Assembly (NCBI GenBank): GCA_027604705.1
Contig: JADHYV010000001.1
Location: 976,498 to 1,040,497, forward strand
Direction of reading: 5' to 3'
Source of the DNA: Allomyces arbusculus
Lineage: Eukaryota; Blastocladiomycota; Blastocladiomycetes; Blastocladiales; Blastocladiaceae
DNA: 64,000 bases
Shown here: in pieces, positions 32,784 through 44,060 of the stretch
How the letters are laid out: every line of letters starts with the position of its first letter
Position numbering within the stretch: the first letter of the stretch is position 1
Program-made: the position numbers and the translations under genes
Notes under the pieces: model-generated
What the model was told of the DNA's origin: nothing
Databases searched by the model: none
Seen by the model: only the letters and a program-made list of their open reading frames with translations

Positions 32784-35000
32784 CTACCGCGCCGCCCTGC
32801 CCGCGCGCTTGCCCTCGCGCTGGTCGAGCTCCCTCTCCAAGTACACCATCAGCTCGTGAAACCCGGCGAGTGCGACACTGAGCGGCGGGTTGCGGAACGG
32901 ATTGTCGAGCACGACGAGCGTCGTCAGATCCTTGAGCCGCGACAGCTCTGGCGGGATCTCGGAAATGGCATTGCGCGAGAAATCGAGCTTGCTGAGCAAC
33001 TGCGCGTTGCCGAGCGTTGGCGGCAGCGACACGAGCTGGTTCGACCGCAGCTCGAGCGTCGTGAGACGGAGGAGGTTGCTACATCATGCAGAAGACAGTG
33101 GTCAGGGCGGGTTTTGGTGGCCGGGCGAAGGAGACGACGACGACGACGACGGACCCCATCGTTTCGGGCAGCGTCTTGAGCTGGTTGTGGTTCAGCGTGA
33201 ACTTTTCGAGCATGATCAGGTTGCCAATCGCCTCGGGCACTTCCTTGATCATGTTGTTGCTCGCGTCGAGCTCCATGAGCGCCGTGAGCTCGCAGATTTC
33301 CGGCGGGAAGACCTCGATGTGGTTGTTGCTGTTGCGACAAACGCGCGGGTCAGCAACGGAAGTGGACCGGACATCGGTGCGAGATAGAGAAACGCGATGC
33401 GAACCTGATGTTGAGCCGCGAGAGCAGCTTGAGCTCCGCGAGCGACGACGGGAACGACGAACTGTAGAGCTGGTTCTGGCCCAACTCCAGGATCATGAGC
33501 GCGTTGGTGAACCCAAACGACTCGGGCAGCATGCGCAGCGAGCAGTTGGTTGCCTCGAGTTTTTCAAGTCGCGTCAGCGCGCCAAAATTGCCTGTTCGAC
33601 ACCGTCAGTGAGAGCAACGAAGCGACAAAGCATCGCCCAGGCCACAATAAACAACGTACTTGGCAATGTCTCCATTTGCGTGTTGTCGCGCATAATGAGC
33701 TCGCGCAGGTTCGTCCACTGCTCAATGAACGGCGGCAGAGTGTCCAACTTTGTGTTGGCAATGTTGACGACCTCGAGCGTCGCCAGGTTCTCGAGCGTGT
33801 CGGGCCACCCGGCCAGGTCCTTGTTCTCGTGCACGTCAAGAATCTTGAGCCGCAACAGACTCCCCACTAAAAAGAATCCAGTCAGCGGTGTGAAAAGTGT
33901 GTCGGCAACATTGCCTGTGGGAGCAAACCGCGAAACAAGCACGCACAGCCGACAGGAAGCGAACGGAGCCGATTCAAGCTAACAGAGAGCGTCTCGAGGG
34001 CCTGGAGGGCACTGATGCTTTCGGGAAGAGACGAGAGCCAGTTGTTGGACAGGTTAAGAATCTAAAGCACGTTTTCGGTGAGCGAACTTGACTGTGCGCG
34101 CATGGTGTCAAACAAGCAACCGTACCTCGAGATTCTTGAGCCGCGACACGTCGGTGCTGAGCGTCTTGATCTTGTTGCCGCTCAAGTCGAGGCCGCGGAG
34201 ATTGACCAGCAAGAAGAGAATGCCAGGGACCGACTACAGACAAGTGAATGTGTCAGTCGTCGCGATAGCCGACTTTCCCGTGAGTCTGGCAAGGTGCGCC
34301 CACCTTGAACTCGTTGTTGCTCATGCACAGCACGCGCAAGTTGATCAAGTCGCCGAGCTCCTTTGGGATTTCCCTGGTTCAAACGGCAATAACGTGAGCA
34401 GCTGCGCAGACTCCAACCGCCCGCGGGAGTCAAAGGCAACGTACTCGAGCTGGTTGGATCCGAGATCGAGCCGTTCCAGGTTGACGAGCATGCCGATTTG
34501 CGGCGTGAATGGCGTGAAGAAGAGCCGATTGCGCGCTACATGGGCAGATTAATGAGCGACGCGAAATGAGCATGAATCACTATGAACGCATCGCAGATTT
34601 GGCGCGAGCGGGCAAAAAGCAGGAAAACACGGACGGTCACGGCCTGTCCATACCAATATTCAGCGACACGAGCCAAGTCATGCGGCACAGCTCGAGCGGG
34701 AAGCTGTTGAAGACATTGTCGGACAGGTCGATGGCCGCGCAGCGCTTCAATGCGACTGAATTCGTGACAAGACAGCGTCAGTCCTTCGGAACTTATCGAA
34801 CAGAGCACGTCGATCGCATCCCAATCCAGACCAATGTGGTCCGTCAGCTCGGACAGTTCATTGTGGCTTAGGTCGAGCTCCTCGCAGCGCTTGTGCAGTT
34901 TTCGAATCGCGGCGGGCAGCTGCTTGAGGTGCAGGTTGGCGAGCACGACTTGCGTCTGGTTCTTGGCCTTGCCGATCTCCTTGTCGATAATGTTGCCCAT
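32784..35000 (-). CDS. leucine-rich-repeat protein (LRRC40/LRRC57/Shoc2-like)
   Basis: Ten short exons join in phase: 35000-34832, 34755-34654, 34535-34445, 34373-34304, 34233-34126, 34061-34013, 33866-33660, 33591-33405, 33328-33155 and 33078-32784, giving 483 residues. Nearly the whole chain is LRRs of about 23 residues with the pattern LxxLxLxxNxLxxLP, for example CEELDLSHNELSEL, LERLDLGSNQLEEIPKELG, LRGLDLSGNKIKTL and LRLTTLELRSNQLVSLPPTLG. It ends with DNPFRNPPLSVALAGFHELMVYL. Introns cut inside repeats, and each splice restores the repeat spacing, which supports the model. The N-terminus MGNIIDKEIGKAK resembles the start of LRRC57-type proteins; a glycine at position 2 makes N-myristoylation conceivable. 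LRR proteins of this type are scaffolds, and the partner is unknown. Confidence 0.88.
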
Positions 35001-35344
35001 GGCTCAAGCGGGTTGCGAATGCAGCGGGTCGCGCACTTCAAATTGTTGGCGTGCGGTTGGAATTTGATGTTCGACAATCAGCCTGTCACCGGCGTGAGAA
35101 TGATATCTAAGGTGGAGAGCTGTCATGCAACACCAAAACGTCCGGCGGCGCGTTCAGGAGTCATTCGGATTCGGACACTTGTTCTCTCTCTCTGATCACC
35201 GAGTGGCACTGTGGCAAGCAGGGGCAAGCACCACGACAAGGCCAGCAATCCATTTCATTTCGCAACAGACACCACTGCACGGCAGCCGCCGAGCACGAGA
35301 CTGGTCGCATAGTGACGCCCCGACCGACTCCAGCGTCTTCCACC
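35001..35344. other. divergent promoter region, LRR / RAD18
   Basis: 344 bp separate the starts of the LRR gene (minus) and RAD18 (plus). No TATA box or gene is seen. Confidence 0.5.
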
Positions 35345-36796
35345 ATGGCCTCGCCGTTTCTGCGGCTCACATCGAGCAGCGCCGCCATATCGACCTCGAC
35401 CATCGATGACCCGTCCGACTGGCCGCCCGAATACCGCGACCTGGCCACGTTCGACCAGGCGCTGCGCTGCCCGATGTGCGGCGACCTCTTTACGGTATTT
35501 CTCGCGTACCGACATCCACGCTGTCTGCGCCTCGGCTGACGGCTTGCGGGCAACCAGACGGCCATGATGGTCATCAAGTGCGGACACAATTTTTGCTCCC
35601 TTTGTATCCGGCACCGCATCTCGGCAAGCGACACGTCGTGTCCCGTTTGTCGGTGCGTACCAGACCGTACTTGTCCCCTCGCGGCACTCGTCGGCTCACT
35701 TGCTTGGGCTGCTTCTAGCGAAGACGTCAAGGAAGCAGACCTGCGACCCAACCGCATCGTCGACGACCTCGTCGCGGCATTCACGAGCTGCCGCAGCAAA
35801 ATGCTTGCAGTCGCGCGCCAAGACCCGTCCGCGACTCGCGCCCAACGCGCCGGTTCTGAGCCCGCCGACGCACCCTCCCCGCGCTCTCCGCGCGTGGATT
35901 TGGCGCCATCCGGAGACGCTCCCGCCCGGTCGCTCCGCAAGCGTCTTCACCGTGCTCCCGTCATCACGCTCGATGCCGACGACGACGACGATGGCGCTCT
36001 AGACAACCATGACGACGACGACACGTTCAAACCCTCCCCGCGTGGGCCCGCCGATCACGACAGCGACCCCGACTTCCACCCGTCCTCGTCGTCGCGGTCC
36101 ACGGAACCGTGCCCCGTCTGTCACCGCCGCATCCACAAGGACAAGCTCGCGCACCACGTGAACGCGTGTCTCGACGGGACCGCCTCCCCACCACCACGCA
36201 CCGCCCCCGCGCCGCCACCCGCCAAACGCGCACGCCCTTCTGCCGAACCCATGTCCCGTTTACCGCGCGTGCACTACCACACGCTCAAGGATGCCAAAGT
36301 CCGCGCGCTCTTACAAGACGCGGGTCTCGCGACGCGCGGGCCGCGCGACAAGTTGATTGCGCGGCACAAAGCGTGGGTGTTGCTGTATAACGCGAATGTT
36401 GATGCGGATCTGGCGCGGCGGCGGTCGTTGGCGGATTTGCGGAGGCAACTGAATAGCGAAGAGCGCGCACGGGACATGCACGCGCAGGAGACGGCGGGGA
36501 TGGCGGAGATGTCGCTGCAGATGCATGTGCAGAAGTACGCCGACCAGTTTGACGAGTTGGTCGAGGCGGCGCGCAAGTCGAGGGATGCGGCGAGGGCGGT
36601 GGGGAAGGTGGGGGAAGGTGGGGAGGGCAAGGTGAATGGTGGAGCTGATGCAGCGGCAGGTGGAGAGGGTGTGTCGGCAAGTCCGGGAGAGGAGGGAATG
36701 GTCGAGGAGGCCGAGGACCGGTTGGTGACGAGCGAAGCGAGCATGGACGTGGATGAGCCGGCTCCCGATAGGACGCTCGATACCAGGTTGGATTGA
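35345..36796 (+). CDS. RAD18: RAD18-type RING/UBZ4/SAP E3 ubiquitin ligase
   Basis: Three exons (35345-35494, 35558-35652, 35719-36796) encode 440 residues; the start is CACCATGG. A C3HC4 RING spans Cys42 to Cys81 (RCPMCGDLF, KCGHNFCSLCI, CPVCR), interrupted by an intron. After a long Ser/Asp-rich linker comes a UBZ4 zinc finger (CPVCHRRIHKDKLAHHVNACL), then a SAP-like helix pair (LKDAKVRALLQDAGL, GPRDKLIARHKAWVLLYNANVDA) and a helical C-terminal region. This is the order in Rad18, which with Rad6 mono-ubiquitinates PCNA at stalled replication forks to start translesion synthesis. The linker contains an acidic run (DADDDDDG). The C-terminal tail is Gly/Glu-rich and unremarkable. Nuclear location is expected from the family. 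Confidence 0.93.
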
Positions 36797-36914
36797 CACT
36801 GAACAAGGAAGAGAGATGGGGCACATGTGTATTTGCTCGAGGACAGGACGGATGAAAACGCGCGAGGAAGGCAATAAAGGGACAGACGAGGACAAAACAT
36901 GCAACGGAAATGTA

Positions 36915-37841
36915 CTACTGTTTGGCAAGATATTTCCTGGTGACTTGATCCGACAGACGCTAAACGTAACGAATCCAGCGTGTCAAAAAATCATCCAATC
37001 TCCATTCGTGAGGGCGCCAGAGGCAGCGTACCTCAAACACGGCCGTTTCCGACTCCGTCACGGTGCGGTCGAGCAGGACGGTCGGATCGCGAATGCGCAC
37101 AATATCCATTCTCGTCAGCGGCGACACCAATGGCGCATTCGCACCGGCAAACGCCGAGCGTGAGAGCGGCGGGCCGCGAGCCGCATTTGACCGGCGATTC
37201 GGCGGACTGCGCGACGAGGTCGGACATCCGTGAAATGGTGGTGGGACGTTTTCGGCCGAGTACGGGTCAGGACGAGGGTCAGGGCGAGCTGACGGCGGCA
37301 GCGGTGCCGGGGCACGGGCATGACTGGAACGGAAGGCGCCAGGGGAATCGGGCGGGTGCCACGAAGACAACGTGGTCGAGGACATGAATCGCTCGTGCGA
37401 ATCGCGGAATGACGATGGAGGTGGAGGAGGCGCGGCATGATGCGAGCGTGCCGATGCGCCCGTGGATGCCCTCGAATGCCTTGAATGGGAGAGCGAGTGC
37501 GTATACGGCTGAGAAATGGGCTGCGAAGTCGGCTCGAGTAGCGCAGGACCCCTCCCGTTTCCGCTCCCGCGCTGCCGGCCATGCCCGCGGGTGGATATCC
37601 TCATTGAACCGCCGTCATAGCGAGATGAACGGTGGGGACGAGGCGTTGGTTTGAGCACCTCGTCGAGAGCATGCACGGCAACCGTTTCGTGCGATGCCGC
37701 GCGGCCCACCGAAGCGGATGGCCAGCCGGTTGGCTCGTTGCCGTGATATTCGCTCGTGTCAAAGAGAATCGCGTCGAGCGTTTCGAGGGCGTGGTCGCAT
37801 TCCTCGGCAAAGGTCGACCATCGGTGACTTCGCGCGGACAT
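36915..37841 (-). CDS. unknown Ser/Pro/Arg-rich protein
   Basis: The start at 37841 has an AACCATG context. The N-terminal 30 residues (FAEECDHALETLDAILFDTSEYHG) look like a short amphipathic helix, followed by about 200 residues of disordered Ser/Pro/Arg/His-rich sequence, then VSPLTRMDIVRIRDPTVLLDRTVTESETAVFE. At that point a GTACGC donor and a TTTAG acceptor define a 71-nt intron, after which RLSDQVTRKYLAKQ ends at 36915 (exons 37841-37032 and 36959-36915, 284 residues). Without splicing the frame would run on to 36960. I prefer the spliced form because its end looks like a real helix and matches the intron style here. No family is recognised. Confidence 0.6.
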
Positions 37842-38829
37842 GGTTGCCAGAGCGATAACAGTCGATCAATGGGCTCTTTTTGGTCCCCAGAACTCGGACG
37901 GGAGCGGTAGAGATAGAGCGCCTCGTCGTCTTGCAGGCAGTCGTTAAGCGGTACGATGCTGAATTGTTGGACAATCGTTATCGACGACGAAAGGACGGGG
38001 CCATTAATCTGGTCGTTGACTTGTCGACCTCTCCGGAGGCATGGCCAAAATGCGTGAAACGTGACCGTGATATACATCAAGGCATTTGAGCGACCGCAAG
38101 GCGCAAAGCCGCTGAGCGCCGGGTGCAGAGAACGCTCGAAAACAGCCGGCGTCACTCATCGAGGCGAACCCGCCAAATTTGCACGATTAAACTGGCCGCA
38201 ACATGATCTAGGCCTCGACCAAGCGCCATGGCGCCAGCGTCGGCCGATGGCAGCCAAGCTGTGAACGGGTCCTCGTTGTGCCGGCTCCCAGGGATCAATC
38301 ATGTCGATTACCGGCCAAGCTGGCCGCTATAAAGCCGAGCCCAGCCAGCAGCACTCGCCTTTCCTCTTCTCTCTTACCCAGGCCTGTCCCATTCCCCCCT
38401 CATCCTCCGCGCCGCTGACTGCCGGCTCGCCTTTCCTCTCTCCACACGCTTCTTTGCACCGACTCGGCACTCCCTCGCACGCTTGTCGGCATCCTCTCTC
38501 CTTCTCTTTCCAGACTCTTTCTCGCCGCGATTCCGGCAGACTTCCCCACCCTTTCTCGCATTTCGCGCGTCCCCCGACTTGGCCGCCTACCCTCGTTCCC
38601 GATCATACCCAACGGACGCTGGCGAGCCTCCATCACCTCCCTGCCAAGTGCCGCAGCAGCGTCAACGAATCTCTCCACCCTCGACGACGACGGCCGAGTC
38701 CTCTCGCCGCCGCCGTGCCCAACCCAATTCGTTACACGTAGACGACGACGCCGACGCGTGCCCGACCGACCGACCAATCGGCGACTCGGCGCGTGCCTCC
38801 ACCAACCCTGATCACTCTCGCCCATCACC
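37842..38829. other. divergent promoter region
   Basis: Nearly 1 kb lies between the unknown protein (minus) and the phosphatase (plus). A TATA box at 38328 is followed by about 500 bp of C/T-rich sequence (38340-38660), typical of a long 5' UTR on the plus strand. No gene is supported, although chance frames cross the C/T-rich part. Confidence 0.5.
38328..38333 (+). promoter_or_regulatory. TATA box upstream of the phosphatase gene
   Basis: TATAAA at 38328 precedes a pyrimidine-rich leader and the ATG at 38830. If used, the 5' UTR would be about 470 nt, unless a non-coding intron shortens it. Confidence 0.45.
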
Positions 38830-40332
38830 ATGCCCAACATTACGGAGTCGACGGGCCCGCTCGCGCCGGCGTCCGTGGCGACGGACGTGCCGACGATTGA
38901 AGAGCTTGCTGCGGCGCGCCCGCTGGCCGCGTGGCAGAACACCGGCGCGTCGACGACCGCGTCGACGGCCGGCTCCGCGGACTGGAAGTCGGCAGCGACG
39001 GGGGCTGTGAGCGTGCTGGTTCGTGGACTTTCCACTTGGACGTTGGTCAGCCGGCACCCCTTCCATTAGCGTGGATTAGAACGCGTTTTTCTTTCGGGGT
39101 CCTCGATCGAGTTTGCTGACGATGCGGCCCAACTACGATGTAGACGCGCACCAACTTGTCACGCCTCCGCGCCCGGTTCCAGCAGGTTACGGGCAAGGGT
39201 ACGCTTTGATCCGTGCATTCACGAGTTCCCACCGGCCATCGCATTGCTCATCACTTGCCCCTGCCCTCCACCACCACTAGGCATCGTCACCGCGACGACG
39301 AGCCCCACGTCGACGACGACGGCCACGACGCAACGCAGTGCCGCGGCCGCTCTGGCTCAAGCCTCGGCCGACAATGGCGCTTGGGCGACAACGGGTTTCC
39401 GCGCGCCCGCGGCGGGCACCGGCGCTGGCGCGCGCGCGTTTCGCACGGTGGCCGACCCGCTCGTGCCGCTGTTTGACGTCATGGACGTGCTCGAGACGAC
39501 GCCGGGCCTACCGGTGGTCGAGGACCCGGCCGAGCTCGACCTGAGCACGATGGGTCTCGTTGCGCGGCACCTGATCCCGGCCGTGCCCGCGGGCAATGTC
39601 TCGGCGGCGCTCGACGAGGACGATCTCGCCATGGTCCCGATCGCCAAGAAGGCCGAGTCGGAGCCGGAGCTTAACGCCAAGCCGGGCAAGACCGTGACGG
39701 CCGTGCGGCAGCCGCCGCAGCGCGTCGTGCAGGTTCCGCTGCCGATGAAGCTGCGTGCCGGCGACAAGCCTGTCCTCGCGCTCGACATTGACGAGTCGCT
39801 GTGCCACTCGGCGGTGGTTCCGCGCAAGCCGGCCGACTTCTGGATCGAGGTAATTCAGAACAATGACGTGCGCACGCGCGAAGTCTTTTGGGTCTACAAG
39901 CGGCCGGGCGTTGACGCGTTTCTACGCGCCGTTGCGGAGCACTACACGGTGCTGGCCTTTACGGCGGGAATTCGCGAGTACGCGTCGCAGATTCTCGACC
40001 ACTTGGACCCGGACGGCACGATTTTTGCGGGGCGGCTCTACCGCGACTCGTGCACGGACATGCGCAGCGGACTGGTCTCGCCGGCGCCGGGCGCGCCAGT
40101 GACGCCGTCGACGTATGCCAAGGATATGACCAAGGTGTGCGACGATATGGCGCGGATTATTTTGGTGGATAACACGCCCGGGTGCTTTGCGCTGCAGCCG
40201 GCCAACGGGTTGCCCGTCAAGTCGTGGTACTCAGACCCCTACGACCAGTCGCTGCCGCGCCTACAAGAGTTTTTGATTGAGGTCAAGGACGTGGCCGACC
40301 TGCGGCTCGTGCTGCCCGAGTGGCGCATGTAG
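38830..40332 (+). CDS. SCP/FCP1-family (HAD) protein phosphatase
   Basis: Three exons (38830-39006, 39144-39198, 39281-40332) join in phase, giving 427 residues; the ATG follows CACC. The middle exon encodes TRTNLSRLRARFQQVTGK. The N-terminal 200 residues are Ala/Thr-rich and disordered. The C-terminal catalytic domain has the DxDx(T/S) motif as LALDIDESLCHS, then VYKRPGVDAFLRAVAEHYTVLAFTAGIREYASQILDHLDPDG, RLYRDSC and the final Asp motif IILVDNTPGCFALQPANGLPVKSWYSD. This is the layout of small CTD-type phosphatases (SCP, Psr1, Nem1). The usual Thr after the second Asp is Ser here, a conservative change. Substrates in this family include the RNA polymerase II CTD, lipin and Smads; which applies is unknown. 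Confidence 0.87.
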
Positions 40333-41081
40333 TCGTGTCGTGTCGTGAGCGCGTGGGTGGCGGCGGAGCAGCGTGGCGGGATCCAGCTGCACGTGCATCG
40401 CTCGCGTGCGGCAAGGGTGTAAGGTGGAGACTCGTTTTGATTTGGGGGACTTGGGTAGTGGTGCTCGGGGGGGTTCTGGATTCGTGGATTCGTGGGTTGC
40501 TTGGCTGGCATGTCCTTTGCGCGTGTACCTTGATTTCAAATAGAGGTTCAAACCGTTGCCGTGGTCCATGATCTTGACTGATTGTTCTCGCGCGATCAGA
40601 GTTCGATCAAAGCGGATTTGAGTGGCCTGAGCGGTTGTTAGGCTCATGGCAACGCGCCGCGTGCGACGAGTGTTTTCGACCTGCCAGAGCCATCAACAGC
40701 ATGGTGGGCGGCGCAGTCAGCTTTTTTTCGGCAACCTCTTTCCAGGAGCAACCAAGCGGCACTCAGCGGCGCAAGACACGCGCTGTTCAAGAAGATGCGG
40801 TCCCCACGCCCCGCTCTCTCCCGTCAGCTGCTCCTTCGAACACGACCAGGTCGGTACAACCAGCACCTCCCCACGCCAGCACGACGCCAGATCCAACGCG
40901 CGCGCACGCCTGCTCGCGGTCGGCACGGAGCACCCGCCATGTGGCTGCACGTGCTCGCGACGAGCGCGCCGTCGCGTGGAGCGACGGGAGCTGGCGGTGC
41001 CCCAACTCAAATTCCGCGTCCCCTCCATCAAATCCTGCTGACCACCGCACTTTCCGCACCATCTCCAGACTCATCACCAAC
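40333..41081. other. intergenic region and probable 5' UTR
   Basis: This is between two + strand genes. The frame of the downstream gene is open back to 40635, but the sequence there is low-complexity and not conserved-looking, so I treat it as leader and spacer. Confidence 0.5.
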
Positions 41082-41618
41082 ATGGACCCCAAGCTTCTCA
41101 AGAAGGTCATCAAGGAGGGCGGCAAGCGCGGTGTTGAGATTGACGGCGCTGCGACGATGGGCGGTCTGCAGTTCTTCTGCACCAAGGTTGACGAGCCGCA
41201 GGGCAACTCGGAGCTGCTCATCAAGTCGGTCGAGGCCATGAACGCCGAGGTCGACGAGTCCGAGGAGGAGCGCAAGGGCGGTTCGGGCGCCATTGGCAAG
41301 ATGGTCTTCTCGTGCGACGACAAGACGCTCGCGATCGTTGCCTACGTGCCCGCCGACAAGCAGGCGTCGATCTCGGCCAAGGTTTGGCTCGAGGCCATCC
41401 TCTCGCAGTACGAGGGCAAGCTCGTCCGTGGCGACGCTGGCCTCGCCGTTGGCGAGATCTACTCGAACCCGGAGAAGGGCAAGTTCACGCTCAAGATCCG
41501 CGACGAGGCCCTCCCCAAGGCCATCGCGTTCCTGCGCACCAAGGGCCTGTTCCCGGAGGCCGACTCGGATTCGGATTCGTCGTTTGTCATGGGCGACGAC
41601 TACTTTGACGAGCTGTAA
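41082..41618 (+). CDS. conserved-looking small protein of unknown function
   Basis: One exon encodes 178 residues from an AACATGG start. The sequence is clearly folded: MDPKLLKKVIKEGGKRGVEIDG, then GGLQFFCTKVDEPQGNSELL, IGKMVFSCDDKTLAIVAYVP, KVWLEAILSQYEGKLVRGDAGL and EALPKAIAFLRTKGLFPE, ending in an acidic tail (DSDSDSSFVMGDDYFDEL). It has regular alternation of strands and helices and no signal or membrane segment. I have a vague impression of similar proteins in flagellated or ciliated protists, but I cannot name a family and claim no function. It begins after a long open leader frame; the chosen ATG is the one where the composition becomes protein-like. Codon use is strongly biased to G/C-ending codons, suggesting good expression. 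Confidence 0.75.
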   Translation: MDPKLLKKVIKEGGKRGVEIDGAATMGGLQFFCTKVDEPQGNSELLIKSVEAMNAEVDESEEERKGGSGAIGKMVFSCDDKTLAIVAYVPADKQASISAKVWLEAILSQYEGKLVRGDAGLAVGEIYSNPEKGKFTLKIRDEALPKAIAFLRTKGLFPEADSDSDSSFVMGDDYFDEL

Positions 41619-41935
41619 GTAAGCACGTCGAGGCTCTTCGTGCACACCCAATCGCGGCCGGCGCGGTCACCGTTTCTTGAATCGGCGCCGCTTGTCGTTT
41701 GCGAATAAACATACGCTAGTTTGATTCCAACTCTTGTCGTGTTTGTATCGTCCCTTCGTGTTCCTGCAAGCCCCCCGACAGCAACAATATGCAACAGTGA
41801 CCCAAAACGTCGCCCGCCCAAGGCATCCACCGCACTCTTGACTCGTCGAGACTTCGACCAACGTTAGCAACAACGGATTAGCTTGGAACGTATTTACAAA
41901 ACTGCCCTCAATCTCCTCTTGTCAACACACCGCGC
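41619..41935. other. convergent intergenic region
   Basis: 317 bp lie between two converging stops. AATAAA occurs at about 41705 on the plus strand and could be the poly(A) signal of the upstream gene. No gene is seen. Confidence 0.55.
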
Positions 41936-43027
41936 TCACAGCGGCCCGGGCCCCGTACTCACCGTCAAATTCGTCGCGCCGCGACTAAATACGGCCGGCG
42001 TGCTCGCCCCCATCGCCGTTCCAGGGGCCAGACCTTCTGTCGCCGTAGGCGGCTTCCCTCCTCCGCCCACCGCCGCGTCCTGTCCACCCGGGACCGCCGG
42101 TGCTGAGACTTTCGCGTGAATCACGCGTGCCGTTGCCGTCACGTCGTGCATGGCGCGCCGTAACTCGTCCAACTACGCGCACTCACATCAGGGTGAGCTG
42201 TCCGCTTCCATTCATCGCCAACGCGACGTGGACGGGCATACCTTGGTCGTCAGCGCCAGCGTCTGCTCGCGCTTGATCGCAAACCGGTCGAGGTTCTTCT
42301 TGTACGTGTCCGGATTCGCCATACCGGCGGGCGCCGCGGCAGTGTCGGCTGTCGCGTCGGGTCCAGTTCGCGGTGGTGGTGGTGCCGCAGCACTTCCTGG
42401 TACTTGGCTGCAACAATCCCGTCAGTTTGCCAGAACGAGGTGGAAACAGAGCGCGGAACACGACCACGCACCTCGTTGGAGACGCGCCATCGCCAACCCC
42501 ATTCTGCGCCGCATGCGAGAGCGCGATCCCGAGCTGTAACTGCTTGAGGTGCTCGAGGTGCTGGAAGAGCAGCTGCTCCTCTTGCGTCGAACCTGTTGAG
42601 ACGCCGCGGACCCATCAATCACTGGTTGTGCGCATTCCCTCGAAGAGATTCCCAACGAACCAAACAGCGTCTCGCGCGCCTGTGGCGCCGACCCACGCCG
42701 TCCTGGCCCCTGCTGTTGCGTCGTCGCCGTCGTCTCGGTGCCCGGCGCACTTGGTTTTGCGCCGATTGGCACGCCGTTCCATGCGACTCCAGTCCCGCCA
42801 TTTGACGCGCGTCGTGGACCGGCACCGGAGGGAGCTGACGTCGCCATGACGGGTTCTTTCTTTTGCAGCGCGATCAGCGCCGGCGTCGACAGGAACGACG
42901 TGCTTGTCGGTCGGATCGTCGCGGCCTGCAACGAGCTGCGTGGGGTCTGCGTTGGCGAGACGGGCGCAGCGGCGGCGGCGGCGGCGGCGGCAGCAGCAGC
43001 GACGATGGGAGTGAGAGGATCGTCCAT
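41936..43027 (-). CDS. unknown protein with polyalanine tract and coiled-coil segment
   Basis: Four exons join in phase (43027-42661, 42592-42472, 42407-42242, 42172-41936), giving 296 residues. The N-terminus MDDPLTPIV is followed by a run of 12 alanines encoded by GCG/GCA repeats, then Ser/Thr-rich disordered sequence. A central helical part (TQEEQLLFQHLEHLKQLQLGIAL) and a later one (DTYKKNLDRFAIKREQTLAL, LDELRRAMHDVTATARVIH) look like coiled-coil helices. The tail is Pro/Gly/Ala-rich. The splice junctions keep the helices continuous, which supports the model. No family is recognised; a subunit of a helical complex such as Mediator would be a guess only. It is divergent from PIG-H with 260 bp between the starts. 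Confidence 0.65.
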
Positions 43028-43287
43028 CGGTTGGCTGACGACACGACACACGGCCGGCGGATGCTTGAGGGGGTTTGGTTGCAGCAAGTGTCGCGCGCCA
43101 CCAGAGGGCGAATCGTGATGGTGGCTTCAACGTCGACGTTACGACAAGTCGGCACTTTTCGTGCCGTTCTCGATTGTCGGTGGCACGCACATTAGGACCG
43201 ACTTCGTTCAACTTTTCAAGCGGGCAGCTGGCTCGCGCTCTCTGGACACTGTGGTGCAGCTCGCCTGCTGCCATCGCTGACACGGGC

Positions 43288-44060
43288 ATGGAGCACGACG
43301 ACGTTGCCGGACCGACACGACCGACGCTTGCACACAACGTGAACGAACCAGCACTGCTGCCCGTCAAGATGCGCGCTGTGCTCACGATTCAACCGCAAGG
43401 CGACCACAGCCGCGTTTATCACGTCGAGTGCATCGATCCACACGCTTCTCTGCTATGGCGCGTGGTCAGGTCGCTGATTGTGTGGCTGCTCCGCGCGCTC
43501 GCCATCGTCTTGGTCCTGGGCATCCCATCAACACCTTGGTGGTCGCCAACAAATTCCGCGTGGCCACCGTGGTCAGCGATCCCAGGCGGTTTACTGGCCC
43601 TCGCGCTACTCATCCACTGGCAGTGGTCGCGCGGTCGCGTCAGTTCCGGTCCGTGATCACGGCGTCAAATCATGGCCTGGCCTACCGTCGCGTGCACTCA
43701 CAACCTGTCCATGATCCAGCCACGATGACAGTCCTGCGCGGCGTCGCCATCCAGCTCGACACGTTTGCGCGTAACGGAGTCCTGATCACGACGCGACTGC
43801 TGCCGATGCGGCAAGTGCGCGGCCTGTTCATTCACGAAGTGCTCACAATGGGCCGCATCGCGACGGTGCTGGCGCTGGCCGTGGATGGGGACCGGGAGCG
43901 GCCACTGCAGCTCGTGTTTGATGCGGTGCCGCTGCGACTGGTGCAGCAGCAGGCCATCTTGCGAGGTGCGGCGAGTTGGTTCGATGGGCGGGCTGACAAA
44001 AGACTGATTGTTGCGCGGTCGCGTAGATTTCACCAACTTCGTCGAGACCAAGGACCGTGA
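43288..44060 (+). CDS. PIGH: PIG-H/Gpi15 subunit of GPI-GlcNAc transferase
   Basis: Two exons (43288-43648, 43720-44060) encode 233 residues; the donor is GTCCGT. Two hydrophobic segments at about residues 60-79 and 98-112 form the hairpin seen in PIG-H. After the junction comes the PIG-H domain: TMTVLRGVAIQLDTF, then ITTRLLPMRQVRGLFIHEVLTMGRI, LALAVDGDRERPLQLVFDAVPLRL and QQAILRGAASWF. This matches the family pattern in which a beta-rich cytosolic domain contains the IxDxxINE-like motif (here VRGLFIHEVL). The complex (PIG-A, -C, -H, -P, -Q, -Y) adds GlcNAc to phosphatidylinositol at the ER, the first step of GPI-anchor synthesis. The tail after residue 205 is basic. An upstream start is possible but not needed. 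Confidence 0.82.
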
